From Larimichthys crocea (Eukaryota > Chordata > Actinopteri > Sciaenidae), in the NCBI RefSeq assembly GCF_000972845.2, contig NC_040032.1, positions 3,429,073 through 3,493,072 on the forward strand: a stretch of 64,000 nt of DNA, written 5' to 3'. The notes under the pieces were generated by a model. It was given only the letters and a program-made list of their open reading frames with translations, was not told where the DNA came from and made no database searches. Positions 39,895 through 50,381 of the stretch are shown one piece after another. The position numbers and the translations under genes are program-made. The stretch's first letter is position 1. Every line of letters begins with the position of its first letter.

Positions 39895-40260
39895 TGCTTG
39901 TCAGGCTGCGAAAATAGATGACACAGTCTCAGGAGGATGTGGCGTCGCCAGCAAGCTCTTCTTTGTTTACTCATGTTTCTCATTTCTCCCTCCCCTCTAT
40001 CTTGTCTTTTCCAGCGTATCGTGCCTCTACCTCGGTTGTCCGTGGAAAAGAACGCCAGCTACGCCGCATATTCTCCTTTTTGTCAGTCCCCCTCTTTCCC
40101 CTCCTCATCTCTCCAAGTCCCATGCTGCGTTTCCTGCATAGTCAGGTTGCAAGTCGTGTGAGAGCTGGATTTGTGGGAGCACATGCGCGCTGGCGAGACA
40201 CCGTGACTGACCTGATTGCTCAGAGGGAGAGACGGAGATAAAGGCCGACACGATGCGAGA
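39895..40260 (+). promoter_or_regulatory. CpG-richer island with strong splice acceptor
   Basis: CpG dinucleotides are clearly denser here than in the flanks (for example GGCGTCGCC, ACGCCAGCTACGCCGC, ATGCGCGCTGGCGAG, GACACGATGCG). A long pyrimidine tract ends in CTTGTCTTTTCCAG at 40014, an excellent acceptor, and a possible donor GTGAGAG begins at 40158. All three frames of the 143-base interval are open or nearly so, including RIVPLPRLSVEKNASYAAY in one. This could be an exon near a promoter or a 5' noncoding exon. No protein family is recognised. Confidence 0.3.
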
Positions 40261-41553
40261 ACTTTCAGAGTTGCATTCGCGTTTCCCACATTGTTCTGCT
40301 CGAAATACATTCTGTTTATATCATACACTATTTATATATCAGGGTTTGGCTGGTTTGACATTGTGAAGGAAGGACATTAAATTACACAACTACAAATATT
40401 TCTAGGAAAAGACAAAGACAGGAAGTAAGTGATGTAACAGCACTTCACCACTCATTAGACCTGTCAATAAAAGGAACTGCAAAGAAAGTGCCTTTTCATC
40501 GATTATGTCTCTCAGCACCAGAACACCTATCATTATTATGGCTATTCATCACTGCTAATTCATCAAATGGACCTGTAAACCATCATCGTGCTGATATCAT
40601 AATTAAACTTCAGGAGGATGATCAATGGTTCATTTATAAAGCTCATCCCAAAACCGACTTTGCAAAGTACTTCACCATTCAGGATGAATGGGATATGACA
40701 AGATCATTAAAAGGGAAATAATGGCTCAAATGTAAACACAAAGAATGATAAAATTCATTGCTCAAAAGTTTCTAAATGTGCCTTTGATTGACTAGTCAAT
40801 TCAGCTTCTGGGAATAGATAAAATATATTGCAGTCCAGACATTAAGCTGTTAAGTTTTAATATAGCTGCTATATCAGTTGTACTCCAAAAGTAACTTTAA
40901 TTGTTTTCATTCCGCACAATAACACCACCGATTTTTCTCCTGCCACCACTGTTCATCACCTCTCTTCATTTCGATGCTTCTCTATTAGACCAATTTCCAG
41001 TCTCTTGTGCAGTCCCACATCCATAATTTACCACTAATAATTTCTGTGGCTCCCTCTGCTCCATTTGTCCCTGAGCTAGCCTTTGCCTTTTCTTATTGCA
41101 AAGAAGAGACAGTCCAATCGTAGATATATCCTTTTTTTTTTCATACTGAGCCACTAGCAAAAATCAGATGAAGGTGGTGGCATTCAGGCCAAACTCATCA
41201 GGGTTATACTGTATGTGAGTCCAGAGGCGGCACTGTCTCAAGGCACTTACCTTCCATTACCCTGCCATTTTCTCTCTAAATCTGTCTTTTTTTTTTTTTA
41301 ATCCACATCGCCTTCTTGCTCTCTCTTCCTCACTTCTTAAAGCCCTCTTCTCTGTATTTCTTTTCTCTATTTCTGTCTCTTCCTGTTATTGACTTCAGGA
41401 GATGTCTGTCAGTATGTGCTTACACTTTAATACATGCGGACACAAAGTGTTTGTATGTGTGAATGTATGAAGCTATAAATTCAATGTGATGGTTGCATGT
41501 GCATTGTGTGTACATTCATGTCAAACTCAATCCTATCTAAAGTTACTAAAGGT

Positions 41554-41584
41554 CCTATAGATACATTATGAATGTATCTATAGG
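41554..41584. repeat. perfect 14-bp palindrome with 3-base loop
   Basis: CCTATAGATACATT and its exact reverse complement flank ATG. It is a very tight hairpin/cruciform candidate with no flanking transposon ends visible. Confidence 0.9.
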
Positions 41585-42810
41585 AGTGTTTCTTTTCGCT
41601 TGCAGTGACATTTCCAGTCAGTGCTCACTCTACCAGAAAACTACAGTGAGGTAGAATAAGGATGACTGCAGACTGAGCTTGCATGGACGTGATGTCAGTT
41701 CAGGCATTCTAAACTCCACACCTGCTTGTGTCAACTCTTTCCATTGATTTTGCAGTTTCAATAGGATACACAGATGCAACCTTTTCTCTCCTGATTCCAA
41801 TACCTCAACTGTGTATACCTGCTATAACACTGAGAAACCGATCTAATATGAGTCCCTGCTTTTATCTCTCATTTAGAACTCCATGAGACTGCATTAATGT
41901 AACAGCGACTCAATTTGTTATTTTAAAATGACTGCAGTTCCTTGAACGGCCAGTTGAGAACGTGGGTGATGTGTCATGGATACAACGTCCATATTTATAC
42001 CATCTATGAATGATTCCTGATCTGCTCAATATAGCTAGGACTGATGTGATAGTGATACATTGAATCAGAATGTCTGTACCTAAATAGTTTGGTCTGCATG
42101 TATTCTTTTTGCATACTAACTCTGTTGTGTTGTGGAGCAGGACGCATTAATTCATTGATAAGACATTAATTCATTTTACTGAGTCTGTTGACCATAAACT
42201 TGACCTTGCAATATAATGCAGTCACAATCTGTGTTCATGTCCATTATACAGCTGTACACATGGGACAAGCTGGTCTTGTTAAATACTGCTGCTTGTTCAG
42301 TGAACCTACGCATCAAAATATCACTCCATAGGTACGCTTATTTCTGGATGAGTAGTAGTAGTAGTGATAGTAATAGTTGACGGATAAACAAAAACACAGA
42401 CCGCTGTTCCTATCAGGTGCAAAACCAAAAGTAAAAGATTCCTTTTAAGTGAATTTGTTTGTCGTACTGAAGTTACATGAGATACATAAACCTAAACTTA
42501 CTAAAAAACAATGATCACTCACATACACATAATATACGTTCACTCTACATCCTTCAGCACGTTCTGAAAAGGTTTGATCATCCACCTTTTATATGTGCGC
42601 TGTGTGCTGTGTGTGTTTGTGTGTGTTGCTCCCTAGACCAGGGGTTTGTTAGTTCAGTCAGCCTACCTGCTCACCCGTGGTACCGTACATCTCAGCTCCT
42701 TAATCTGATTTGACTGTATTTCTCCAGCCTCCGTCTCTGCCATCAGCCCTCAGTGTGATTCTGTTGTCTGGCATAAAGTAATGAAAACACATAAAGCTCT
42801 CATTACCTAC

Positions 42811-42847
42811 CAGTGGCTGTGGGGCTGAGTGGTAGTAGACCTGTACA
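42811..42847 (-). other. exon-like 37-base segment with strong splice signals
   Basis: On the minus strand a long pyrimidine tract (CTTCTCTCTTTTTGTGTCTG, then TCAG) precedes a 37-base segment that is open in all frames and followed by GTAGGT. Splice grammar is good, but the segment is too short to identify and may be fortuitous. Confidence 0.15.
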
Positions 42848-43410
42848 CTGACAGACACAAAAAGAGAGAAGACAAACAGACTGTACACATACTGTACAGT
42901 CGTGCACACACATACACACAATCACGGATACATGCGTGTTAGCCCGAGGCGTGCAGCAGTTTAAATTACTGAGCTGTCATCCGGCTTTGATTGATGGTTC
43001 CTCCGCTCTTGGCTGCTCTATGATAAGCTCTTATTGGCTGTGTAATTTTTCTGTGGCTGTGTCTGGATGGGTGGGCAAAAGGGTTTGGTTTAGCACTTAG
43101 CAGTTTGACATTCATATAGATTACAGCTGTTGTACACTTGCAGTGATGTGTAATTTTCAGAATATTTTGTATTTCTAACTTTCTAGCCTGCACAAGAAAT
43201 ATGTAATGTGACGTTATATATAACTTCAGGTTACATCAAATGGTAAAGGGTTGGTAATTTGAATTAAATGTTTCAATCAAATTAACAGCAATGCAGTTTT
43301 CTTCCTGTATAATCCTCATGCAGCCTACTTGAAAACAATTTTCTTTGTCCAGTACATTCAAACTGTGGGGAGCCTGGTGAAGACAGTTTGACTAGCTGCT
43401 GTCTTTTCAG

Positions 43411-43474
43411 CGCCTCAGGAGCTGCTGCTGACAGATGGACAGCTGGTTCTGACGCCAGAGAAGGCCGAATGGAG
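43411..43474 (+). CDS. candidate coding exon (unidentified gene)
   Basis: Preceded by GCTGCTGTCTTTTCAG, a good acceptor. The next 64 bases are GC-rich relative to the neighbourhood and read PQELLLTDGQLVLTPEKAEW, amphipathic and very protein-like. The possible donor GTCAGAG after GGAG is weak, and the frame stays open about 35 codons further. I do not recognise the family and no neighbouring exon in matching phase was found. It may be a true exon of a gene whose introns fill this window, an old pseudo-exon, or chance. Confidence 0.27.
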
Positions 43475-44929
43475 GTCAGAGTCGGTGTGGAAGGAACAAA
43501 CTACAAGTTTCACAAGGGCTTCTGTGTGGTTTACATCTGACATAACTGAAATAATAATCAAATGCTGTCAAATATATAACTAAATACATTAATAAATAAT
43601 ACTGCAAGTTAAATATTTAACTGAAACCGATTTAAAATTAAAATGTAAAAATGACAAAAAGCTTTTAATGTCTTTTCCTCTACCACCAATGTGCTGATCA
43701 AACAAGTTAACATGTTCCTCTAAATATTTCATCAGACTTTGTTAGTAGCTAGCTCAAAACAATATGATAGCTAAACAATTCGACCACCATCGCTTTCTGA
43801 AAAAACTACACCAACCACTGCAGGGAATGTTAAGCATCCAAATACTTGGTGTAATAAGTTATTGCATTTATAGTTTATTGCATGCCTACATATCTCTCTA
43901 TTTAAATTTTTCTATTTTTTTCTCAGACACACATTTAACAGAGGCACCTGGGACCTGGCCAGCAGAGCTACAGTGTTTTACTTCTGGCCATTGTGTAGCA
44001 CTATTGGAACAGTTTGAGGTTAATTAACTTTAGTAATGGTGCTTTTACAACAGTCATTGTGCACAATGGAACATTTTCAGTTTCTTTCTCATGAATTTAA
44101 ACCATCTTTCCTTTTACATGCCTGCTTTTTGTTAGTGTCTTCCATTTAATCTTTAGTTTTGTATTAGGTCTACTGGAAACTCCAATTATGACATTGATGT
44201 TGGCCTGTTGGAAATTATTAAACATGCAGACAGCCTTACAGACAGACACACACACATACACACCTTATTCACTCAGATTCATCCATTCTTCTGACGAACG
44301 ACATCTCTGTGTGGCCTTACTCAGTAATGTCACTAATATGATTCTGTAAAGGGTCCACAGAGGGAGCAGATAAAGGGTGTGGTTAAACTTCAATCACTCA
44401 GGGAAGAAGGCAGAGGACTTCAGGAGGAGAAATTGAATTTACTGGAAAGAGATATAACAAAAAGAAAGTAACAAGAGTGGGAGAGTAGAAAGGAACAAAT
44501 GGAGAGAAAATAAAATAAGTACTAGTAAAAATAAGAGATTGTATAGCCTACCAACTCAAGTGGAGGCTCATGAGCCACAAGCAACCCCTAAAGTGGCCCA
44601 GCAAACATAAGTAAAATCTATGACAACATAAATTTAAAATTTTGCCATTACCAAAAACTAAAACTTTTGAACAGGTTGATTAAAAATGCCTGGTTTGGCC
44701 TGATTGAATCTGTAAATGAAAAGCCCTGCTCTATAGATACTTTACTATGTGATCATGAAATGGATTAAGCAATTGTGAGCCTCTTGAGTGATGGTGGGAT
44801 TGAAGGGTATTAGTAAACAAGACAACCCAATGAAATATATCAAGGGATAGCAGTCTGTCTGATTGTTGGTTGGTCCAGAACTTTGTCCAGACTGAAATAT
44901 CTAAAAAAAACAATATAAAAAAAAAGAAC

Positions 44930-45330
44930 TGTCAATTTTGGGACATTCATGGTTACCAGAGTATGAATCCTCCTGACTTTGATGATCCTCCCCTTTTTTA
45001 ATTCTTTGAGCGCCACCAACAGGTTAATATTTTTATTTTTATAGTGAAATATCTCAACACATATCGAATGAAATGTTCTGAAATTTTTGGTACATATATA
45101 CATTTTCCTCAGCGGATGAACCTTAACTCTCAATCATCTAACAGATTACACAAAAATTCATTCGATCAATCTGTAGTTGGTTCGCATATATCAGCAGTAT
45201 TACAAATAAATGAGGTAATGCTAGTATGCTAACATGCTGATCTAAGATTGTCTAACATTATACTTGATAAACATATGCATGTTAGCAAACTGATATTACC
45301 ATTTTGCTCAAAACACCATCTTAGTATCTC
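44930..45330 (+). repeat. abundant fish interspersed repeat, degenerate
   Basis: Ordered blocks ATGATCCTCCCC, GAGCGCCACCAACAGGTTAA, GTGAAATATCTCAACACATAT, GAAATTTTTGGTACATATAT and TTTTCCTCAGCGGATGAA, then a region with TATGCTAACATGCTGATC, CATGTTAGCAAACTGATATTA and GCTCAAAACACC. I recall this order from a very common noncoding repeat of fish genomes. It is degenerate and has no coding capacity. The transposon class is not assigned. Confidence 0.7.
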
Positions 45331-45869
45331 ACTAGGCAAAAAAACAAAACAGTTTTTGGCTTGAGATGAAACTTTCCTAACATGCCAAACAGAGACACAA
45401 CTTTAACAGTGTTTGTGATACTGAAATTTACCACAGTATGTTGTATTTTGATATAGACAGCATTTCTTAAGATAAATCATTAGGGAATGTTCTGGCAAGT
45501 CAGATAGGACATCTCATTGTAAACGAATAGCCTTGAAGATGGACACCTACTGTATGCATCTTTAACTCCCCATGGAGATGTTCATTTCGCTTATTTCTGC
45601 TCTTTAGACTTTTCATCTCAGACTTTCCTGACCATTAGTTCTAATCAGCATCTCCCCTTGGTATCACCCATCACCAAATCCTCCTTTAACTTACATCTGA
45701 CTGTATACCAGCTGCCTTCAATCAGCTACAATTACTTTACCTGCGCCCCATGTGGTGTGAAAAACTAGAGGAAAGTAAATGTCATTTTTTTCTCTTCAGT
45801 CTCTGAAATATGCTTCTTCTGGCTTTTTCTCTCTGTCTTTACACGTGACCCTCATCCCTCTCCATCCTA

Positions 45870-46220
45870 CTTGTCTTTGAAATGTTGTCCACCACCAGAT
45901 GCTCCTTGCCACCTGTGCTGACCTGGGGACTTGGAGATCTGCCAATGGTTTGCCCTCTGAGTTACCACTTTGTTTCACAGTACACACTCTCTCAATTGTA
46001 TGTTCCGATGACCACATTGCACAGCATCTCCTGCTGCTGCCAAGGGTGTGATGCTCTACGTTTTCTCTCTTCTGACACCGAGATTGAAGCTCTCGTCCTT
46101 TGAATATCTGCTGGAGATCTGCCCAACATTGCAACTTCAATCTAGACAAGACTGAACTGTTTTTTTTTCTTGAGTAAAATTCTGCTCTAAAGACCTTTCT
46201 ATCACTCAGACAAGACTCTT
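45870..46220 (+). mobile_element. LINE reverse-transcriptase relic with internal deletion
   Basis: The plus strand contains two recognisable pieces of a fish LINE reverse transcriptase. The first, about 45883-45975, reads close to the usual ...GACCTGGGGACTTGGAG, TCTGCCAATGGTTTGCC region. The second, about 46075-46185, contains GATTGAAGCTCTCG, GGAGATCTGCCCAACA and CTAGACAAGACTGAACTG, which encodes the familiar NLDKTEL motif after RT domain E, followed by AAAGACCTTTCTATCACT. The part between them, normally holding the DD active site, is missing or scrambled. Frames are broken throughout. A 151-codon minus-strand frame over the same interval is antisense noise. Confidence 0.65.
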
Positions 46221-46542
46221 GCCCAGTCTGTGAAAAAAGACAGCACAACAACAGACTGTCAAGTGAAGGTTAAACTATAGTTACAAGATGAACAGTCTCC
46301 ATTTCACCTTCTGAAACAGTCTGATACTTTTTCAAATTGTCCGCTTATTAGAAAATGGGTAGTTATTGTGGAATGCTCTCACCCAGCATGTAACTTTTTG
46401 TAGGCGAAGATTAATTAATTCTAATGGGACAAATTTCAACTTTGATGAATCCACCACCAATGACAGCATTGGAATGGTTTATGGACAGATAAGACAAGAG
46501 TTGATAGTACAATGTGTCTTTTGAATAATCTGTGTAAACCTC

Positions 46543-46579
46543 TTGTCTCGTTAGCGACCAAGCAAAGCTAACGAGACAA
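46543..46579. repeat. perfect 13-bp inverted repeat, 11-base loop
   Basis: TTGTCTCGTTAGC and its exact reverse complement GCTAACGAGACAA are separated by GACCAAGCAAA. The stem is GC-balanced, unlike the many AT-rich palindromes of the region. Confidence 0.92.
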
Positions 46580-47422
46580 CCCGGTTAATGAGTTAATGTT
46601 TGGCTCGAAAACTACAGCAGTTCACTATCTAGTCCTGCTAGTCGTCACTATCACTAAGCTCCCAGCCCTACCTACTGTATGTCACATAGACAAGTGAATG
46701 TCACTCAGAAGTGTGACTGCTCCTTAAAACTATAATCTAGTCTAGTTTACAATTGTGGAGAAAAATATCAAATCTACACATTGCAGAACCTGGAATCAGT
46801 GAGTGCTGTGCCTGTTGAACAGTTGAAAGGATTCATAAATCATTTTCTGTTAAAGTAATTGATTGACTAATCTTTTCAAAATTAATCTCAGTGGTAACCA
46901 ATATAAATGTACATTGAAAGGAGGCAGTGGTGTATACTGGTTTATCTCGCATTAAAAATGGTAAGCACAGCTAAGTCTCTAAATGAATAAACATACTATT
47001 ACATATACAGTATGTATATTTATATATGTACATACATATATGTGCCTGAACTGCATGTGTAATTGTGTTTGCCCCCCTGAGTATTTATGGCATTTATTGG
47101 TACGTGTGAGTGAACAAGATCTTACAACTCCTATATCAAACTGTCATGGCTAAACAGCAGAGAAACACCCCTTCTCTTTCTGCTCAGTCTCTTTCCCTCA
47201 CTTATTCCCATATGGATGACACACATGGTCCAACAGCTGATGTACTATACAGCATTATGTAGTTTGCCGTTCACTATGCGCTTCAGGTTGTAGACTGAGG
47301 CAATAAACGTGCCACTTGGGGGAAAAAAAAAGAAAATGTGAGGAGAAAATGCACTTTCACTGTTGAACAGGAAGTTAAATATGTGTGGGGTAACACTGTA
47401 ATGCTGGGAAAACATTGCTGTA

Positions 47423-47424
<2 letters not shown>

Positions 47425-47458
<34 letters not shown>

Positions 47459-47463
47459 CGTGT
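47425..47463. repeat. (TG)n microsatellite
   Basis: TG repeats with CG interruptions at the right end (TGCGTGCGTG). Confidence 0.95.
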
Positions 47464-47908
47464 ATAAAGAGAGATTATGGAGTTGTCACTACTGTATCAA
47501 CATGTTTGGCTAAGACCTTTATTAACTCCTAAATTTCTAGACGTAGACTCTCAACTCCTACAAGTAGAAACAAATTAAGAGCTTATCTTCGAATCACTTT
47601 AAAGTGAGATCCTCTAATTGAAAATACTTTTTTGGAAGATATGGGGAAGATACCATCAGCTGTTTGATCTATCCACTGATTCTACAGTAGAGATGAAGAA
47701 TACCAATGCACCATATTTATTACAGCCACACAGTTACCATGAATGAAAAACAACTGGCTTTTATATCTACACAGTATTCTCTTTTGTAATTGTAAGAATG
47801 ACTAAAACCGGGCTAAATTTACACTTTCAATTCATTATGAAATTCCCATTTTAACAGACTAAATGAGATGTGTAGCAGCTGGTTCATTAAATTATTAGAG
47901 ATAATCTA

Positions 47909-47961
47909 CCAGACATCAAGCTTTTTACAAGTGTTTGACTTGTAAAATGCTTGATATCTGG
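47909..47961. ncRNA. near-perfect 23-bp hairpin (miRNA-precursor-like or MITE remnant)
   Basis: Arms 47909-47931 and 47939-47961 are inverted repeats of 23 bases with two mismatches, separated by a 7-base loop (TGTTTGA). The shape resembles a short small-RNA precursor, but the stem is shorter than most miRNA precursors and no known seed is recognised. A decayed palindromic transposon is equally possible. Confidence 0.25.
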
Positions 47962-48159
47962 TTTACTGTCCACAAAGTTCTCCAGCATCTGAGTAATTGT
48001 TGATTATGAGGTTGTTTAAGTTAATTTACTGTTGCACTACATCATTTTCAAGATGTGAGATTCGTTATCAAAACCAGATGGTCATAAAAATCTACGATTT
48101 TTGTATAATGGTAATACAATTTGACTTTGTCATGCCCATGTATTAGGCAGGAGTGGTAG

Positions 48160-48457
48160 TTAAAGGTCCATTGTGTCAGATCTGGGCAGTTCTATTTACA
48201 AATAATGGCAGAAATATTAGTGTATAATGACCTGAAAATAAGAATCTGCATGTTTTTGTTATCTTAGAATAAGACCTTTATTACAGGCAATGCAGGTCTT
48301 CTTCTGTGGAGTTTGCCATGTTGAACCGCCTTGTTTCTATAGTAGCCCAGAACAGACAAACTAAAAAGTTTCATAGCCACTGTAGTTTCTCCTTGTAGAA
48401 AATAAGGAGGAGAGGGTGAGGTGACAGGGTTAAATCCGACACACTAGTCCTTTTTAA
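48160..48457 (+). mobile_element. MITE-like DNA element, TTAA-bounded, copy 1
   Basis: The left end reads TTAAAGGTCCATTGTGTCAG. The right end, reverse-complemented, reads TTAAAAAGGACTAGTGTGTC; about 13 of 17 aligned bases agree after an AA indel. The internal blocks GGCAGAAATATTAGTGTATA, GGAGTTTGCCATGTTGAACC and TAGTAGCCCAGAACAGACAAA (split over 48341-48361) match a very abundant nonautonomous fish element that I know by its ends. No coding capacity. Superfamily not assigned; TTAA at both ends would suit a piggyBac-type duplication, but the TTAA may also belong to the repeat. Confidence 0.75.
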
Positions 48458-48599
48458 AACAAGTCGTCTTCTATTGTAAGTACCTCTCAGAGGGGCACAT
48501 ATACTGTAACTGCTTTAAGATGTTATGCCGACAGGAAATCATTTGTCAGCACCTTCCAAAATAAGTTTCAAAATAAATGAAAATAATTTTTTTGTTGAT

Positions 48600-48780
48600 G
48601 GTTAAGCTATTGTTAGGTTTGTCTAGGTTTAGGCATAAAAAGCAATTGTTTATGGAAGGACTATGATTTGTACCACTTGATTAAGGTTAGGGGACTATTG
48701 TTGTCATGGTTAAAACAATTGGTTAAAGTTGGGGAACTATTGGGGTCATGATTACAACAAACCCAACCAAGCAAACAGTG
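48600..48780. repeat. degenerate GGTTAGG-type fish repeat
   Basis: Contains GGTTTAGGCATAAAAAGCAA, TTGATTAAGGTTAGGGGACT and TCATGGTTAAAACAATTGG, the order of a common fish repeat built around GGTTAGG and TCATGGTTTGGG blocks. Strongly mutated. Confidence 0.45.
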
Positions 48781-49079
48781 ATTTACCATGTTCCTTCAAC
48801 ATGAACATACATTATGTTGTTGTTTCTTGGGAGGACAGCCTCTGCAATTCACTTACTAATGACACATCCAGAGCTAGAGCTGCCAGTAAAGCCTGTTGAA
48901 GCTGCAGGTGGTTCAGGAATTTTTCAGCAGCGGGCACAAACTTCTAAGTTGAACGCATTGTTACTCAAAAAGCCCTCAGTGTTTCATGTAAAACTTGTGA
49001 GAATTTAAATCTCCACCAACTGTCAGCGCTTCTCTCTGATCATGCTCCCTTCCTTTTGGATGGTCCTCAGGGTCTTTCA

Positions 49080-49670
49080 TAATCCTCCTGTGAAACTATC
49101 TATCGCTGCTTTCCTCTTTCCCTCTTTCCTTCCCTCTGTCTTTCTATTTTGTTCTGTACTTCTACCCCCCGCTTGTTTTTCTCTCTTTTGATCAGTGGGA
49201 CTCTGTTTTACTGGAACTTCAAGCAAAATGATTTAACCTTTTTGAATACTTTTATATAATGCACTTTTTTTTTCTTTCGTGTCTTTCCTTGGTTCAGTTT
49301 CTCTGGCTCTTCAATACTCCCTCCCTTTGCTCTTCCCCTAAGGCTGTGATTTAAACCACCAGTCAAATTATTTGTCCTTTCTTTACCTCTGCCTCCATCT
49401 CTCTTGTCCTTTCAGTACTTTATCTCCCTCCTATTTCTATTCTTTCTTTGGTCGATTTGCTTCTCTCTGTCGCTGTCTCTCACTCTTTTCAACTTTTCGT
49501 CTGCTGCATTTCCCTTCAGGTCTCTTTTTTTGTCCTCCAGCTAAAATATACTTTCCTTTTTATTCATTTTTTTTCTGGCTGTCATCTCTCTCTCCTCCCT
49601 AGTTTCACTCCTTTCTTCTGAAGCATTTCTATCTCTTTACTTTTTCTAGTCATCTTTCTCTTTACCTAAA
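49080..49670. repeat. long pyrimidine-rich tract
   Basis: About 590 bases dominated by C and T on the plus strand (repeated TTTCC, CTCTCTC and TTTCTTT patterns), with two short interruptions near 49190-49260 and 49345-49375. There is strong strand asymmetry and no regular unit. Such tracts can form triplex DNA and contain many splice-acceptor-like sites by chance; frames through it are compositional. Confidence 0.8.
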
Positions 49671-50325
49671 ATTTTGTGTTCTACAGTAAGTGCATTTCTG
49701 TGCGTGTGTGTACGCAGCGGGCATCTTACACTGCCAAGCCCCTGTCTCCTTGACAAGAAATCCATTATCTTCATGATGTTCCCAGACTTGGAGGAAATTG
49801 AGTTACGCAACCCTATTGACTTTCTAGGATTTGGAGTGATTTTACCCTGGACTTACTTAAGTCTTTTTTTGGTGGGAAAATGTAACTGATGCAGAAAAAG
49901 AAATGAAAAAACGTTTGCTGGTAAAGCAACAATGTTTGTTTTTATTCAACAAGAAGACACCAGTAACCACTTACTTATTCCCATAGTTATTAAATTATGT
50001 TCAGGGCGGTAAGCATACATGAGCAAGCATTTAATTTAATCCTCAAATTGTGTGTCCTGAAATTTCTCCAAATGTTGGAAAGACATCAAACTTAGCCAAG
50101 AAATGGAAGAGGGTAGATCTGAGGAAGTTTGTACCTGCAGGCTGAAAGTCAGGCAAAATGTGTCTCTCTTAGTAAGACCAACAGACTCCTCAGGCACACC
50201 CAAACGTGCAATTAAAGTACAGCGCTTCAGGGTGATCTTAACAAGAGTTGTCAAAAAAGAAGTTAACTTTGGACAGAAATATAAAACATGAGTTCAAAAA
50301 AAAAAAATCTCTGTTCTGTTTGCAG

Positions 50326-50381
50326 ACCATAGTCTGCGGATTAAGCAGCTGGGACACTGTCTCTTCTATGTGTAGCCATTG
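50326..50381 (+). other. exon-like 56-base segment with strong splice signals
   Basis: The acceptor CTGTTCTGTTTGCAG precedes it and CATTG followed by GTAAGAAA, a strong donor, closes it. One frame is fully open (TIVCGLSSWDTVSSMCSH) and another reads HSLRIKQLGHCLFYV before a stop. It does not phase with the candidate exon at 55223-55269 and no family is recognised. Confidence 0.2.

Larger units (their letters stand above)
46265..48155. other. noncoding DNA with hairpins and TG repeat
   Basis: No gene. Contains the hairpins at 46543-46579 and 47909-47961, a TG microsatellite at 47425-47463 and an AT-rich palindromic patch around 47000-47042. Confidence 0.5.

Noticed and set aside
45796..46251. 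151-codon minus-strand open frame, one of the longest in the window
   Set aside because: It is antisense to a plus-strand LINE relic with NLDKTEL-type coding, and its translation shows no family motif.
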